From Alicyclobacillus fructus (lineage in GTDB: Bacteria > Bacillota > Bacilli > Alicyclobacillales > Alicyclobacillaceae), in contig NZ_JAFMTY010000008.1 of the NCBI RefSeq assembly GCF_017329605.1, positions 1 to 64,000 on the forward strand: a stretch of 64,000 nt of DNA, given 5' to 3'. A model generated the notes under the pieces. It did no database searches. It saw only the letters and a program-made list of their open reading frames with translations, and was not told the DNA's origin. The stretch's first letter is position 1, and the number at the start of each line of letters is the position of its first letter. This document shows, one piece after another, positions 24,271 through 35,500 of the stretch. A program made the position numbers and the translations under genes.

Positions 24271-25194
24271 TTAGCCATCCGCCCGCTTCATGGAGTCCTC
24301 GAGCACCGTCTTGGCGATGTGCTCGTCGAGCGCTTCGTAGTCGAAGTAGCGAATGGTCTTGTACAGCTCTTCGCGCGACTGCATCTCGGATAGAAAGGAC
24401 TTTTGCGTTCCCTCGCGCTGAATGGCCTCGAACACGCGTTCAATCGCTTTGGCGGCCACCCGCACGCTGGTCACGGGGTAAATCACCATCCGGTAGCCCC
24501 ACGACTCGAATTGATCCGCCGTGTAATAGGGCGTTCGCCCGAATTCCGTCATGTTGGCGAGCAGCGGAACATGAACCCGCTCCGCAACATAGCGAAATTC
24601 CTCCTCGGTCGTCAAGGCTTCCGGGAACACGGCGTCGGCCCCCGCCTCCACGTACCGATTGGCGCGTTCCACGAGCGCATCGAGGCCCTCCACGCTCTTC
24701 GCGTCCGAGCGCGCCACCACCACGAGCGTGGGCGCCACGGTCTTCAACATGCGGATTTTCTCGACCATCTCCGACGGCTCGACGAGCTTCTTGCCATTCA
24801 GGTGGCCGCACTTCTTCGGCATCACCTGATCCTCAATCTGCACAGCCGCCACGCGCGCCTCGACCATCTCCTTGGCCGTGCGGGCGACGTTCAACACGCC
24901 GCCGTACCCCGTGTCGATGTCGACGAGAACGGGGAGCCCCGAGGCGCGGACGAGATCGGCCGCGCGCTCGGCGACTTCGTTCGAATAAACGATGCCCAAA
25001 TCGGGTAGCCCTCGGCTTGCGGTATACGCAGCGCCGGAGAGGTAGAGGGCCTCAAATCCGGCCTGTTTGGCAATGCGGGCCGTGAGCCCGTCGTGCGCCC
25101 CGGGGATCTTCAGGATCCGCGGTTCTTGGATCCGTTCAAGAAACCGCTTGGCCAGTTGCTCTTGGCTCGGTTGTTCTTCCACCAGCCACGCCAA
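24271..25194 (-). CDS. prpB: 2-Methylisocitrate lyase
   Basis: 307 residues of the isocitrate lyase/PEP mutase superfamily. It has the catalytic KKCGH motif (Cys129), the Mg-binding VDIDTGYGG and QIEDQ, and the methylisocitrate-lyase-type RSDAKSVEGLD. It splits 2-methylisocitrate into pyruvate and succinate, the last step of the methylcitrate cycle of propionate use. It follows prpD by 15 bases in an operon with the citrate/methylcitrate synthase. Confidence 0.93.
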   Translation of the reverse strand: MAWLVEEQPSQEQLAKRFLERIQEPRILKIPGAHDGLTARIAKQAGFEALYLSGAAYTASRGLPDLGIVYSNEVAERAADLVRASGLPVLVDIDTGYGGVLNVARTAKEMVEARVAAVQIEDQVMPKKCGHLNGKKLVEPSEMVEKIRMLKTVAPTLVVVARSDAKSVEGLDALVERANRYVEAGADAVFPEALTTEEEFRYVAERVHVPLLANMTEFGRTPYYTADQFESWGYRMVIYPVTSVRVAAKAIERVFEAIQREGTQKSFLSEMQSREELYKTIRYFDYEALDEHIAKTVLEDSMKRADG

Positions 25195-25209
25195 CGCTCA
25201 CGCCCCCTC

Positions 25210-26655
25210 TCAGATCACGAACAACTCCATGAACTCGTCCACCGGCGTCTCGTGCAGCCGCTCCGCATCCAGGCACAGATCGAGAATGCGCTCGGTGCGC
25301 TTCTCCGGAAAGCGCGTCAACAGGTTGGCGCGGAACTTTTCGATGACTTTCGGCAGCCCTTCCGCGCGGCGCCGGCGATGGCCGATGGGATACTCCACTT
25401 CCACCTTTTCCGTGTGCGATCCGTCGCGGAAGAAGATCTGAACCGCGTTTGCGATGGACCGCTTGTCGGGATCGAGGTAATCCTTGCTGTAGCGCGGATC
25501 CTCGACGACCTCCATCTTTTCGCGCAGCGCGTCGATCCGCGGATCGCTCGCCGTCTCGTCCTCGTAGTGTTCCGCCCGCAGATCGCCGTAGATGAGCCCC
25601 ACCGCGACCATGTACTGGATGCAGTGATCCCGATCCGCCGGGTTGTGGAGCGGCCCCTTCTTGTCGATGATGCGAATGGCCGACTCGTGCGTGGTGATCA
25701 CGATACGCTCGATCTCGTCCAGCCGGTCCTTCACCTGTGGGTGAAGCTGGAACGCGCACTCCACCGCCGTCTGCGCGTGGAACTCGGCCGGGAAGGAGAT
25801 CTTCAGGAGCACGTTTTCCATGACGTACGAGCCGAGCGGCCGCGCGAGCACAATGGGCTTGCCGCCCATGACCACATCGTTGAAGCCCCACTGCGGCGCG
25901 GTGAGCGCGCTGGGGTAGCCCATCTCGTCGCGCAGGGCCATGAAGGCGAGCCACACGGCGCGGCTCGTCGCGTCGCCCGCCGCCCACGACTTGCGCGATC
26001 CGGTGTTGGGCGCGTGGCGATAGGTGCGAAGCGGCGCATTGTCGATCCACGCGTTCGAAATGGCATTCTGAATTTGTTCACGCGAGCCGCCGAGCATGGC
26101 GGTGGTCACCGCGGTCGAAGCCACCTTGACGAACAGGACGTGATCGAGCCCGCGGCGATTCAGGCTGTTCTCCAGCGCGAGCACGCCTTGGATCTCGTGC
26201 GCCTGCACCATCCGCTCCAGCACTTCGCGGATGGTCATCGGCCGCTTCCCCCGCCTGCGCGCCTCGCGGCTCACGTAGTCCGCCACCGCGAGGATGCCGC
26301 CCAGGTTGTCCGACGGATGTCCCCACTCCATCGCGAGCCAGGTGTCGTTGTAGTCCAGCCAGCGGATCATCGCGCCGATGTTGAACGCGGCCTGGACGGG
26401 ATCGAGCTCGTACTTGGTGCCCGGCACCCGAACACCGCCCGGCATCGAAGCTCCCGGTACGTAGGGGCCGATGTGCTTTGCGCACTCCGGAAATGACAGC
26501 GCCAAGATCCCGACCCCGAGCGTGTCCATCAGCACGTGGCGCGCGATGTGAAGCGCCTCCTCGCTCGCCACCTCGGGCTTCAGCACGTAGTCCGTCATCT
26601 GGACCATCACATCGTCAAACGGGCGACCGCCCTGGCGATCCACTGTCGCACTCAT
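25210..26655 (-). CDS. prpD: 2-Methylcitrate dehydratase
   Basis: 481 residues of the MmgE/PrpD family. Landmarks are [31 protein letters not shown], the [13 protein letters not shown] segment and [14 protein letters not shown]. It dehydrates 2-methylcitrate to 2-methyl-cis-aconitate without an iron-sulfur cluster. It lies between prpC and prpB. It is full length. Its position between a citrate-synthase-type enzyme and methylisocitrate lyase makes the assignment firm. Confidence 0.92.
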   Translation of the reverse strand: MSATVDRQGGRPFDDVMVQMTDYVLKPEVASEEALHIARHVLMDTLGVGILALSFPECAKHIGPYVPGASMPGGVRVPGTKYELDPVQAAFNIGAMIRWLDYNDTWLAMEWGHPSDNLGGILAVADYVSREARRRGKRPMTIREVLERMVQAHEIQGVLALENSLNRRGLDHVLFVKVASTAVTTAMLGGSREQIQNAISNAWIDNAPLRTYRHAPNTGSRKSWAAGDATSRAVWLAFMALRDEMGYPSALTAPQWGFNDVVMGGKPIVLARPLGSYVMENVLLKISFPAEFHAQTAVECAFQLHPQVKDRLDEIERIVITTHESAIRIIDKKGPLHNPADRDHCIQYMVAVGLIYGDLRAEHYEDETASDPRIDALREKMEVVEDPRYSKDYLDPDKRSIANAVQIFFRDGSHTEKVEVEYPIGHRRRRAEGLPKVIEKFRANLLTRFPEKRTERILDLCLDAERLHETPVDEFMELFVI

Positions 26656-26685
26656 TCTTCATTCCCCCTGCACACAGCAAAATGA

Positions 26686-26704
26686 CGGGCGGCGATGCCG
26701 CCCG
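26686..26704 (-). terminator. Hairpin between prpC and prpD (attenuator-like)
   Basis: CGGGCGGC-ATC-GCCGCCCG on the minus strand, followed by TCATTTTGC. An 8-bp GC stem with a short T-run between two genes of one operon would lower prpD and prpB expression relative to the synthase. Confidence 0.6.
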
Positions 26705-26747
26705 ATGATCACACCACGTCGTCTTCGGCACTTCCGGGAATCCGGCG

Positions 26748-27860
26748 TCAGGCCTTCAGGCCGCGCGGGCCCTTGTACAACACGCGTGGGCGGAAGATGC
26801 GGTTGTTCGCCAACTGCTCCATGACGTGCGCGGACAGCCCCACCACGCGCGCCGCGAAAAACACCGGCGTAAACAGCGGCACTGGAATCCCGAGCATGTA
26901 CATGACCGGCGCCGCATAGTAGTCGAGGTTCGGGTACAGACCCTTTTCTTCGCGCATGATGGTCTCGCCCGCCACGCACATGTCGAGCCACTTCTTCGCC
27001 TCCGCGTTCGATCCGGCCATCTCCTGCAGAGCTTCCTTCATCATCTGAGCGCGAGGATCCATCTTGCGCATGTACACGCGATGCCCAAAGCCCATGATCT
27101 TCTCTTTGTTGGCGAGTTTGGCGCGAATGAGCTGTTCGAAACCCTCGACGGTCTTCGCTTCGAGCAACATCTCCATGACCGCCTCGTTCGCCCCGCCGTG
27201 CAGCGGTCCCTTCAGGGACGCCACCGCCCCTGTGAGCGCGCCGTACATGTCCGACAGCGTCGAGGTGATGACGCGCGCCGCAAAGGTGGAATTCGGCAAC
27301 TCGTGCTCGCAGTAGACCATGAGCACCTGATCGAAATACCTGACTTCGTCTGCGCTCGGCTCGCGCCCCGTGATCATGTACAGGCCGTTGGCCACAAACG
27401 AGAGATCCTCCCGCGGCGCAAACGGCTCACGGCCCTGCGCGATGTGATGGCTCGCGGCCACAATCTGCGGCACCTGCGCCAGGAGCCGAATCGCGCGATT
27501 GCGGTTGGCTTCAGGCGACTGATCTCCGAGGTCGGGGTCAAAGCCCGACAGCGCGGAAACGCCGGTGCGCAGCATGTCCATCGGATGGGTCGTGGAAGGG
27601 AGTTGCTTCAAGATGGTCCAGATGTTCAACGGCACCTGTTGGTGCGCCTTCAGGGCGCGCTCGATGTCCTTGCGCTCTTCCTCATTAGGCAAGCGCTTGT
27701 CAATCAGCAGGCCAATGATATCAATATACGACACTTTTTTGGCCAGATCGATCAGGTCGTATCCGCGCAACACAATCTCTTCGTGGTCGACGTCCAAAAA
27801 CGAAATCTCGGTCTCGCAGGCGATCACGTTTTCCAACCCGGGTCTGTACGCTTCGGTCAT
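26748..27860 (-). CDS. prpC: Citrate/2-methylcitrate synthase
   Basis: 370 residues, small citrate synthase family. Active-site residues are visible in YCEHELPNSTFAARV, GPLHGGANEAVME, IMGFGHRVYMRKMDPR and the Asp of NLDYYAAPVMY. The sequence does not by itself separate citrate synthase from 2-methylcitrate synthase; many bacillar enzymes do both. The operon with prpD and prpB argues for PrpC. ATG is preceded by GAGG. It diverges from an MFS transporter gene. Confidence 0.88.
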   Translation of the reverse strand: MTEAYRPGLENVIACETEISFLDVDHEEIVLRGYDLIDLAKKVSYIDIIGLLIDKRLPNEEERKDIERALKAHQQVPLNIWTILKQLPSTTHPMDMLRTGVSALSGFDPDLGDQSPEANRNRAIRLLAQVPQIVAASHHIAQGREPFAPREDLSFVANGLYMITGREPSADEVRYFDQVLMVYCEHELPNSTFAARVITSTLSDMYGALTGAVASLKGPLHGGANEAVMEMLLEAKTVEGFEQLIRAKLANKEKIMGFGHRVYMRKMDPRAQMMKEALQEMAGSNAEAKKWLDMCVAGETIMREEKGLYPNLDYYAAPVMYMLGIPVPLFTPVFFAARVVGLSAHVMEQLANNRIFRPRVLYKGPRGLKA

Positions 27861-27941
27861 GCGTTAGCCTCCTCGTCGGGCGCCGTGAGGAGCGGCCGGA
27901 GCGGCCATGGCACCCCGTTTCGATAGCGGTTACATAGCCTC

Positions 27942-28009
27942 ATTATACAAGAACTAGGTCGGCAAGGCAGGTAGACAGTGTGTTCAGAGAAGTTCGACGG
28001 TTGTATAAT
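27942..28009. promoter_or_regulatory. Divergent -10 boxes for prpC and the MFS gene
   Basis: A TATAAT on the minus strand (27942-27947) points to prpC, and a TATAAT on the plus strand (28004-28009) points to the transporter. Neither has a strong -35 box, which often means activator dependence. Confidence 0.5.
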
Positions 28010-28090
28010 GAAAGCGTGTAATCGCTATCACGCCCTGCCTAAGGAGGTGAGCCGATTCGGCAGGTCATGAAAAGAAGGTGAGGGATCCAC

Positions 28091-29467
28091 ATGGCTTCGC
28101 AACCAGTGGCAGCGAGATTGAACCAAATGCCGCTCACGCGGTGGCACAAGCGCATCGCCGTCATTGTCGGCATCAGCCTGTTCTTTGATCTCTTCGACAT
28201 CTACCTGTCCGGCGTGTTGGGCACTGTGCTCACGGGAGCGTTCCATATCCCCAAGTCGGAACAGGCGCTCCTGCTCTCATCCGCATTTCTCGGCATGTTC
28301 ATTGGCAGCATCGGATTCAATGCCCTGGCCGATCGCGTCGGGCGCAAGGCCGCCTTTCTCGGCATCTTATCCACCTATTCCGTCTTCACGTTCATCGCGG
28401 CCTTCAGCCCCAACGCGGCCTTTCTCATCGTCTTCCGGTTCCTCGCAGGTCTCGGCATTGGCGCGTTGCTGCCGCTGTGCGACACGTATCTGAGCGAGAT
28501 CTTTCCCGCGCATAACCGCGGGCGAATCATGGCGTGGACCTACACACTCGAATTCTGCGCGACGCCCGTTGAAGGATTTCTCGCCCGCGCGCTCGTGAAT
28601 ACGCACTTTCTCATGGCCGGATGGCGGTGGATGTTTGTCATCGGTTCCATCGGCGCTATCATTGTCTGGTCTCTGCAGCGGCAGCTCCCAGAATCGCCGC
28701 GTTGGCTCGAGTCCGTAGGCAGGCGTCAGGAAGCCGAGCGCATTCTCGCGCGCTTCCTGGAGGAAGCGCCGCAAGAGCCCCGCGTCGAACGCGCGGGATC
28801 CGAGGCCGTCGAACCGAAGCGGGTGCCATTGGGAACGCTGTTCACGCCGACGTACGCGAAACGCACGGTCATGCTTTGGATCTTTCAAATTCTGCAGACC
28901 TTCGGGTACTACGGCTTTGGCACTCTGGTGCCGTTGGTCCTGGCGAGCAAGGGCCTGACCATCACGACCTCCTTGACCTACGCCGCGGTGAGTTTCATCG
29001 GCTATCCGATCGGTTCCCTGCTGTCCGTCCCGATTGTGGAGCGGATCGAGCGCAAATGGATTGTGGTGGGCAGCGCGTTCTGCATGGCCGCGTTTGGCAT
29101 CCTGTTCGGCATGGCATCGCAGCCCGCACTCATCATGCTGTTCGGGTTCCTGTACACGCTCTCGAGCAACATCTTCTCGAACGGCTATCACATCTTCCAA
29201 GCGGAGATTTATCCCACCTCTGTCCGCGCGACGGCCGTCGGAACGGCTTACAGCCTGAGCCGGCTGATGAGCGGGCTCATGCCCTTCATCCTCCTGCCCG
29301 TGCTGCACGCCCACGGCGCCACGGCCATGTTCTCCGTCGTGGCCGGCGCCATGGTGCTTCTGATGATCGATGTCGCGGCGCTCGGCCCGAAGACGACCGG
29401 AAGGTCGCTCGAAGAAGTGAACGAGCGCGTCATCGTCCAGGAGCAAGGTCCGAACATCGGCATGTGA
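28091..29467 (+). CDS. MFS transporter, sugar/acid:proton symporter type
   Basis: 458 residues with 12 predicted transmembrane segments. The loop 2-3 motif DRVGRKAAFLG and the loop 6-7 motif PESPRWLESVGRRQEA place it in the sugar-porter/aromatic-acid symporter side of the major facilitator superfamily. FFDLFDIYLSG in helix 1 recalls organic-acid carriers of this group. The substrate is unknown; propionate-related or aromatic acids are possible given the neighbours. The ATG has a GGTGAGG nearby, but a perfect AAGGAGG lies 44 bases further upstream (28041-28047), inside a short hairpin and followed by a mini-ORF. Confidence 0.85.
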   Translation: MASQPVAARLNQMPLTRWHKRIAVIVGISLFFDLFDIYLSGVLGTVLTGAFHIPKSEQALLLSSAFLGMFIGSIGFNALADRVGRKAAFLGILSTYSVFTFIAAFSPNAAFLIVFRFLAGLGIGALLPLCDTYLSEIFPAHNRGRIMAWTYTLEFCATPVEGFLARALVNTHFLMAGWRWMFVIGSIGAIIVWSLQRQLPESPRWLESVGRRQEAERILARFLEEAPQEPRVERAGSEAVEPKRVPLGTLFTPTYAKRTVMLWIFQILQTFGYYGFGTLVPLVLASKGLTITTSLTYAAVSFIGYPIGSLLSVPIVERIERKWIVVGSAFCMAAFGILFGMASQPALIMLFGFLYTLSSNIFSNGYHIFQAEIYPTSVRATAVGTAYSLSRLMSGLMPFILLPVLHAHGATAMFSVVAGAMVLLMIDVAALGPKTTGRSLEEVNERVIVQEQGPNIGM

Positions 29468-29478
29468 TTTGGCGCAAA

Positions 29479-29502
29479 GGCGCGAGGGACGCCCCTCGCG
29501 CC
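29479..29502. terminator. Terminator between MFS gene and beta-glucan synthase
   Basis: GGCGCGAGG and CCTCGCGCC form a strong stem between two convergent genes, with TCGTTC following on the plus strand. Confidence 0.65.
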
Positions 29503-29563
29503 TCGTTCGCGGCCATGGATCACACATCGGGCGCCGAGCGCTCGCCGAAAGCGAAGCGCCGCT

Positions 29564-32500
29564 TCACTTCCGGTAGCGATGTGCCGCTTCACGCGACTGG
29601 CCCACCACCTTCTCGAGAGCCCGCCCGGCCTCGCCCTGCTCCTTTGAGAGCCGCACCGTCACCTCATGCTCCTGACCGTCGTCGACGAGATCGATCACGA
29701 CCTCGGCCTGCTCCTCGAACCGCACCGTCGGAAAGGATTCACTCCGGCCAACGGCCCGCTCCACCCGAATCCGGTACAGAGCGGAACCGTAGCGGTACAT
29801 CACCTCAAAGCCAGGCCAATGTGCGGGCACGCACGGCGCCACCTCGAGCTTCGCACCTCTACGCCGGATTCCGAGAATGGCCTCCAACCCCGCCTGGTAC
29901 ATCCACGACGCCGCACCTGTGTACCACGACCAGCCGCCCTGTCCCACGTTCGGCTCGGCCGTGTAGATATCTGCTGACATCACGTATGGCTCGTTGCCAT
30001 ATCGCTCCACTTCGCGCGGCGTGTCGGTGTGATGAATGGGATTGAGCATGGCGAACAGCTCGTGCGCCTCATCGCCGCGCCCGAGCATCGTCCAAGCGAC
30101 GATGCCCCAGATGATCCCGTGCGTGTACTGGCCCCCGTTTTCCCGGAGTCCCGGTGGATAGCCCTGGATGTAGCCCGGACTCGGGCGCAGATCGCGAAAC
30201 GCCGGCTGAAGCAGATGGGCCACGCCCAAGCGCCGATCGACGAGCTCGCGATCGAACGACGCCATGGCTCGCATCGCTCGGTCCACCGGGGCGCCGCCGG
30301 AGATCACCGCCCAAGACTGCGCGATGGCGTCGATCCGGCAGGCGGGCGACGTCGCCGATCCCAGCCAGAGGCCACCGTCGGTCACCGCGCGCCGATACCA
30401 CTGTCCGTCCCACGCCGCCTCGTTGGCCGCGGCTACCACCCGCTCGCGCATCGCCAGCCAGCGCGCGCGGTACCGCGCAAATTCGGGGTGGTCGATCTCG
30501 GCCACACGCCTGAGAACGTCGGCCAGAAACCACGCGAGCCACACGCTCTCCCCGCGGCCCTTCGCACCCACTCGGCTCAGGCCGTCGTTCCAGTCGCCGA
30601 TGCCGATGAGCGGCAGGCCGTGATCGCCGAAGTGCAGCGCGCGCTCGATGGCCCGCGCGGCGTGTTCCGCGATGCTCGCCTCTTCCTGGCTCCAGATGCT
30701 GTCCTCGTACCGCTCGAGTTCGCCCTCCTGAAGCGGCGCGCTGACGAGGTACGGGACGCGCTCGTCGAGGATGCGGGAATCGCCAGTCGCCTCGACGTAG
30801 CGCGCGATCGCGTACGGAAGCCAGAGAAGATCGTCCGAAAAGCGGGTGCGGATGCCCTTGCCGAGTTCCTCGTGCCACCAGTGCTGCACGTCGCCCTCCA
30901 GGTACTGGTGCCGCGCCGCGCGCAGAATCTGATCGCGCAGCACCTCCGGCCAAGCGTGGACGAGCGCCAGGGCGTCCTGCAGTTGATCCCGGAAGCCGAA
31001 CGCGCCTCCGGCCTGGTAGAAGGCCGTCCTGGCCCACAGCCGGCAGGCGAGCGCCTGATACAAGAGCCAGCCGTTCATCAGCACGTCGAACGCGCGATCC
31101 GGCGTGCGCACTTGCACGCGCCCGAGCAGATCCGACCAAAACGCCGCGACGCTTTGCAGGGCCTCCTCGGCCGCCTGGGGCGACGCCAACTTCGCGAGCC
31201 GCGCGATCTCGGCCTCACTCGAGGCCGCCCCGAGCAGAATGACCACCTCGGCGGGCTCACCGGGCGCAAGGTCGAGATCGCGCGCGACGGCGGCGCAGGG
31301 CGTGGGCGTGGGCCCCGCTTCTGCGCGCCAGTCGCCCTCAAGGAGCATGTCTGGCCGCGCATAGGAGCCGCGGCCGAGGAAACGCGTCTTGTCGCCCGTC
31401 CAGCCAGCGGTGCGCCCATCGCCCCCGATGGCCATCCAGCCGAGACAACCGCGAAACGCCTCCTGATAGCGGTTTTCCGCGGCGATCACGTCGCCCGCTT
31501 CCGCCTTGCTCACCACGACGAGAGGCGTGTGGGAGAACGGTTCGACGCCAAGCACCCATTCGGCGTAGGGCACCACGCGAATGCTGCGCGCGGCGACGCC
31601 TCGGTTTTGCAGCCGAAGCCGCATCCACTTGATGGGCTCGACGCGATCGACAAACACGGCGAGCGAAACGCGCAGATCGTCGAACTCGCTCTCGAACGTG
31701 GTGACACCGGGCCGGTGCGTCACCTCGTACGCGAATTCGCCGCCGGCGGGGGACGGGGTGGCACTGACGACCGTCCCGCGATCCCGGTCGACGATGTACA
31801 CGGCCTCTCCCGGCGGATCGAACGCCGCATCGTTGTGCCAGGGCGTGAGCTTGAATTCGCGGCTGTTCCGCCACCACGTGTAGCCCGTGCCGAGTTCGGT
31901 CACGAGCGCGCCGAAGGAAGGGTTCGCTAGGACGTTCGACCACGGCCTCGGTGGCCGCCTGGCGCCCGTCACGCGCATCCGGTACGCGCGACCGTCCTCG
32001 ACGAAGGCGCCGTACCCGTTCGCGAACTCGCCCTCGACGGGTGGAACGTCGCGGATTCCGCGCTTCGGCGCTGGTTCGAGCGTGTCCGACGCGAGCTCTG
32101 CCTGGGGCTTCGGTTCCGGACGCCCGCCCATGAGTTGCGCACCGACGCTCGGCCCGCTCGCCCGCAGCGTCGCGGCCGCCACCGCCTCGATGAGCGCGCG
32201 CTCCGCGCCCGAGAGCTGATCCGCCTTGATCACCGCGAGCCGCGACGCGTCGTGGACACCACGCCGCGCCATCTCGGCGCGGATCCGATCGCTCATCTCG
32301 TCGCGGTAGCTGGACGCCGTCTCGTCGATCACGACGAGATCGCTCGCAAAGCCCATGTGCGCGAGGTACTGGGTGAGCCGCGCGAGCTTTGCGACAAACG
32401 GGACCTCGGCCTGAGACGCGAGCGCAACGGCCACGATGGGCCTGTCCCCCGAGATCCCGTGCGCCCACAGCCCAGACGGACCGAGCTCGTTCTGCAACAC

Positions 32501-35500
32501 GGCCGCCCGGCGCGCCGGCGAAAACGCGTGCCGGGACACAAAGCGGGACAGAAGCTCCATGGCATCCGCCACATCCTCGGGCGACAGGTGGAGTTGGCGC
32601 AAATCGATCTGTGCGCGCATCCAGGCGAGCTGCGAAACGCGGGCGCGCGCGGCAGCCTGCCGCATGCGGGAGGCCAGTTGCACGACCGCCTCCAAGGTCT
32701 CGCCGAGCGCCGTCGCGACAAAGAGCTCGTGTTTCGCGCCCGGTTCGAGCGTGACGTTGGTGCGGAGAATCGCGGCCGGATCGGCCACCGAACCGGCTTC
32801 CCCCTTGAGCCGCCGCCACAGCCCCGCCGGCGCGGCAAGGGTATGACCGCGGCCCACGAAGCGCGCCCTGTGAGAATCCCACTCCACCGGCGATGGGTCC
32901 TCTTCGTCGCCGTGGATGAGCGCGAATGCCGCGTACACATCCGGGTCATCGTCCGTCTCGGGTCGCCTGCGCGCCCATAGGACCTTGTGGGTTTCATCCC
33001 ACCCCGTTTCCACAAACAGGCGCTGAAAGGACGGATGCGCGGTGTCGGCGGCGGGCTTGGCGAGCGCGATCTCGGCGAAGTACGTGAGCTCGAGCCGTCG
33101 GACGTCGCCGCCAAGGTTTTGGAGCACGAGCCTGCGCAGTTCCACGTCCGCGTCCGGCGCCACCATCACCGACCACTCGCTGTCGATCCCGTCCACCACG
33201 CGGCGCCAGCTGGACTTGTCCGGGCGAAACTCCGCCTGCACGTGGCCATCGCAGGCGTGGAGCGTGGTGCGCAGGATGCCGTCGCGATCGACGTCCCGGA
33301 TGTACATCACCGGTCCCCGGTACGGGAGATGAGGATCCGGCCGGTACCTGGTCACCGAAAGGCCGCGCCAGATGATTCCGCCCTCTCCGCGCGCGTTGGC
33401 AAACGTCGTCAGGCTGCCGTTCGTGACCGCGTTCCAGACCGCATCTTCCCCGCTCGCCTGGCGCGCGTAGACGGGCCTGTCGAAATTGGGCGCGTGCGCG
33501 GCGTGGACGGGCTTCAGCAAAAGCGCCGGCCGCTTCGGCATGCGCTCGTAGAGCATGTACTCGGCGGCGCGCACCAGCGGAAGGCGGTGGAACCGCTCCA
33601 CCCAAATGTCTCGCTCCAGATAGTTCGCGATGGCGATGAAGGCCATCCCCTGATGGTGCGCCATGAAGCTCTGCACGACCTTGTGTCGGCTGCCGTGCGG
33701 CAGGCGATCGGCGGTGAAGTCCACCGCCTCGTAATACCCGTAGGGTCCGAGCGCGCCAAGCTGCTGCAAGTCCTCGAGCGCACTCGCCACCTCACGGGGC
33801 GCGAACGGGAGCGCCAGCATCGTCGCGTACGGAGCCACCACCAAGTGGCGATCGAGGCCGCGATCGAGCCCCAATCCGGGCACGCCGAACGCGCGGTACT
33901 GGTAGTTCAGGTCGCGATCGAAGGCGTAAAAGCCGCTCTCGGAGATGCCAAACGGCACGCCGCGGCCCCGGGCGTAGGAAATCTGCCTCCATACGACGCC
34001 TTGATACGTCTCGTGCCACAGGGTGTCCGGCAGGTGACGCATCAAAAGCGCCGGCATGAGGTACTCGAACATGGTGCCGGACCACGACAAAAGCGGCTGA
34101 TGCCGTCCCGCGCGCGTCATGGTGCGCGAGAGCGCAAACCAGTGCGAGGCGGGCACCTGGCCGCTCGCGATGGCGATGAAGCTCGCCTGCCGGGCCTCGG
34201 AAGCCAATAGATCGTAGACGATGTTTTCGAGCTGGTTGCGATCGGCGTGGTAGCCCAGTGAAAACAGGCGCAGGTCCGGGCGGTACAGCGGTCGAAAGTC
34301 GGTTTCGCGCACCCAGGCGTCCATGGTCTCCGCGAGGCGCTCCGCGCGCTGGGCGATATCGGGCTGTGAGGCCGCCCATTCGCGCAGCGCCTGGCCGAGC
34401 GCAAGCATGGCGCAGACGAGATTGCCCGAGTCGACCGTCGAGACGTACCGCGGCGCGAGCGGCTGAAGGGTCCTTGTGTCGTACCAATTGAACAGGTGGC
34501 CGTGCCAGCGAGGAAGCCCCGCCAGCGTCTCCATCGTCCGCTCGAGGCGGGTGAGCGCGCCCTCTCGGGAGACGAAGCCGAGATCGGCCGCCGCGGCCAC
34601 GCACAGAAGGTAGAGCCCGATGTTGGTCGGCGACGTGCGGTGCGCGACGCGCTCGACGGGCTCAAACTGCACGTTGTCCGGCGGCAGGTGGTGATCCTCC
34701 TCGCCCACGTACCGCTCGTAAAATTGCCACATGGTTGAGGCTACCTCGCGCAGGTGTGCGGCGAGCCCCGGATCAGGCGACACGCGCCGCGGGCTCGCGG
34801 GCGCGGCCAAAAAGCGAGCCACGGCGTGCGCGGGAAGCCACACCAAGAGCCCGAAGACGCTCGACGCCACCTGATCCCAGTTGCCAAAAAACCCAGGCAC
34901 CGCGGACAACAGCGCGACGGCGTAACCCACCGGCTCGTAGAGAAGAGGCGAGGACGATCCGTCCGATCGATCCGCGTGAGACGACGGGATCCATTCGAGC
35001 AACCGCCTGCGGCTCACCGTCATGCGATACAGGGCGCGAACAGCGGCATCTGCCTCGATCACCGCCATAAAAGGCAGTGTCACGAGCCGGACGAGGCTCT
35101 GCCCGAACGCCGTCGCGACGCCCCGCAGGTTCCATTCGCTGGGCCGAATGGATTCCAGCGCGCGCCAAAATGGAAGAAACACAGTCGCCACGAGCACGAT
35201 GCCGTAGGCGTACGCGGGGCCGGGCAGCACGCCCGCAGTGCCAAGGCCGTACAGGATGATGAGCCCGGGTCCGACCAGGCTGTGGCGGACGTGATCGACG
35301 ATATTCCAGCGCGTGAAGCCGCACAGGTCGACGGGCCTCGCCTCGCCACGTCGATCTCGGCATGCCCGGCGGAGCCAGTACGTCAACTGCCAGTCACCGC
35401 GCACCCACCGGTGCGCCCGGCGCATGTAGGCGCGAAGGGACGCGGGCTGGCTCTCGACCACCTCCACGTCCGCGGCAAGCCCGGCGCGCAAAAACCCGCC

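Noticed and set aside
27685-27705. CAAGCGCTTG inside the citrate synthase gene as an operator
   Set aside because: It encodes conserved-looking codons in mid-gene, and the flanking arms of the operator do not match.
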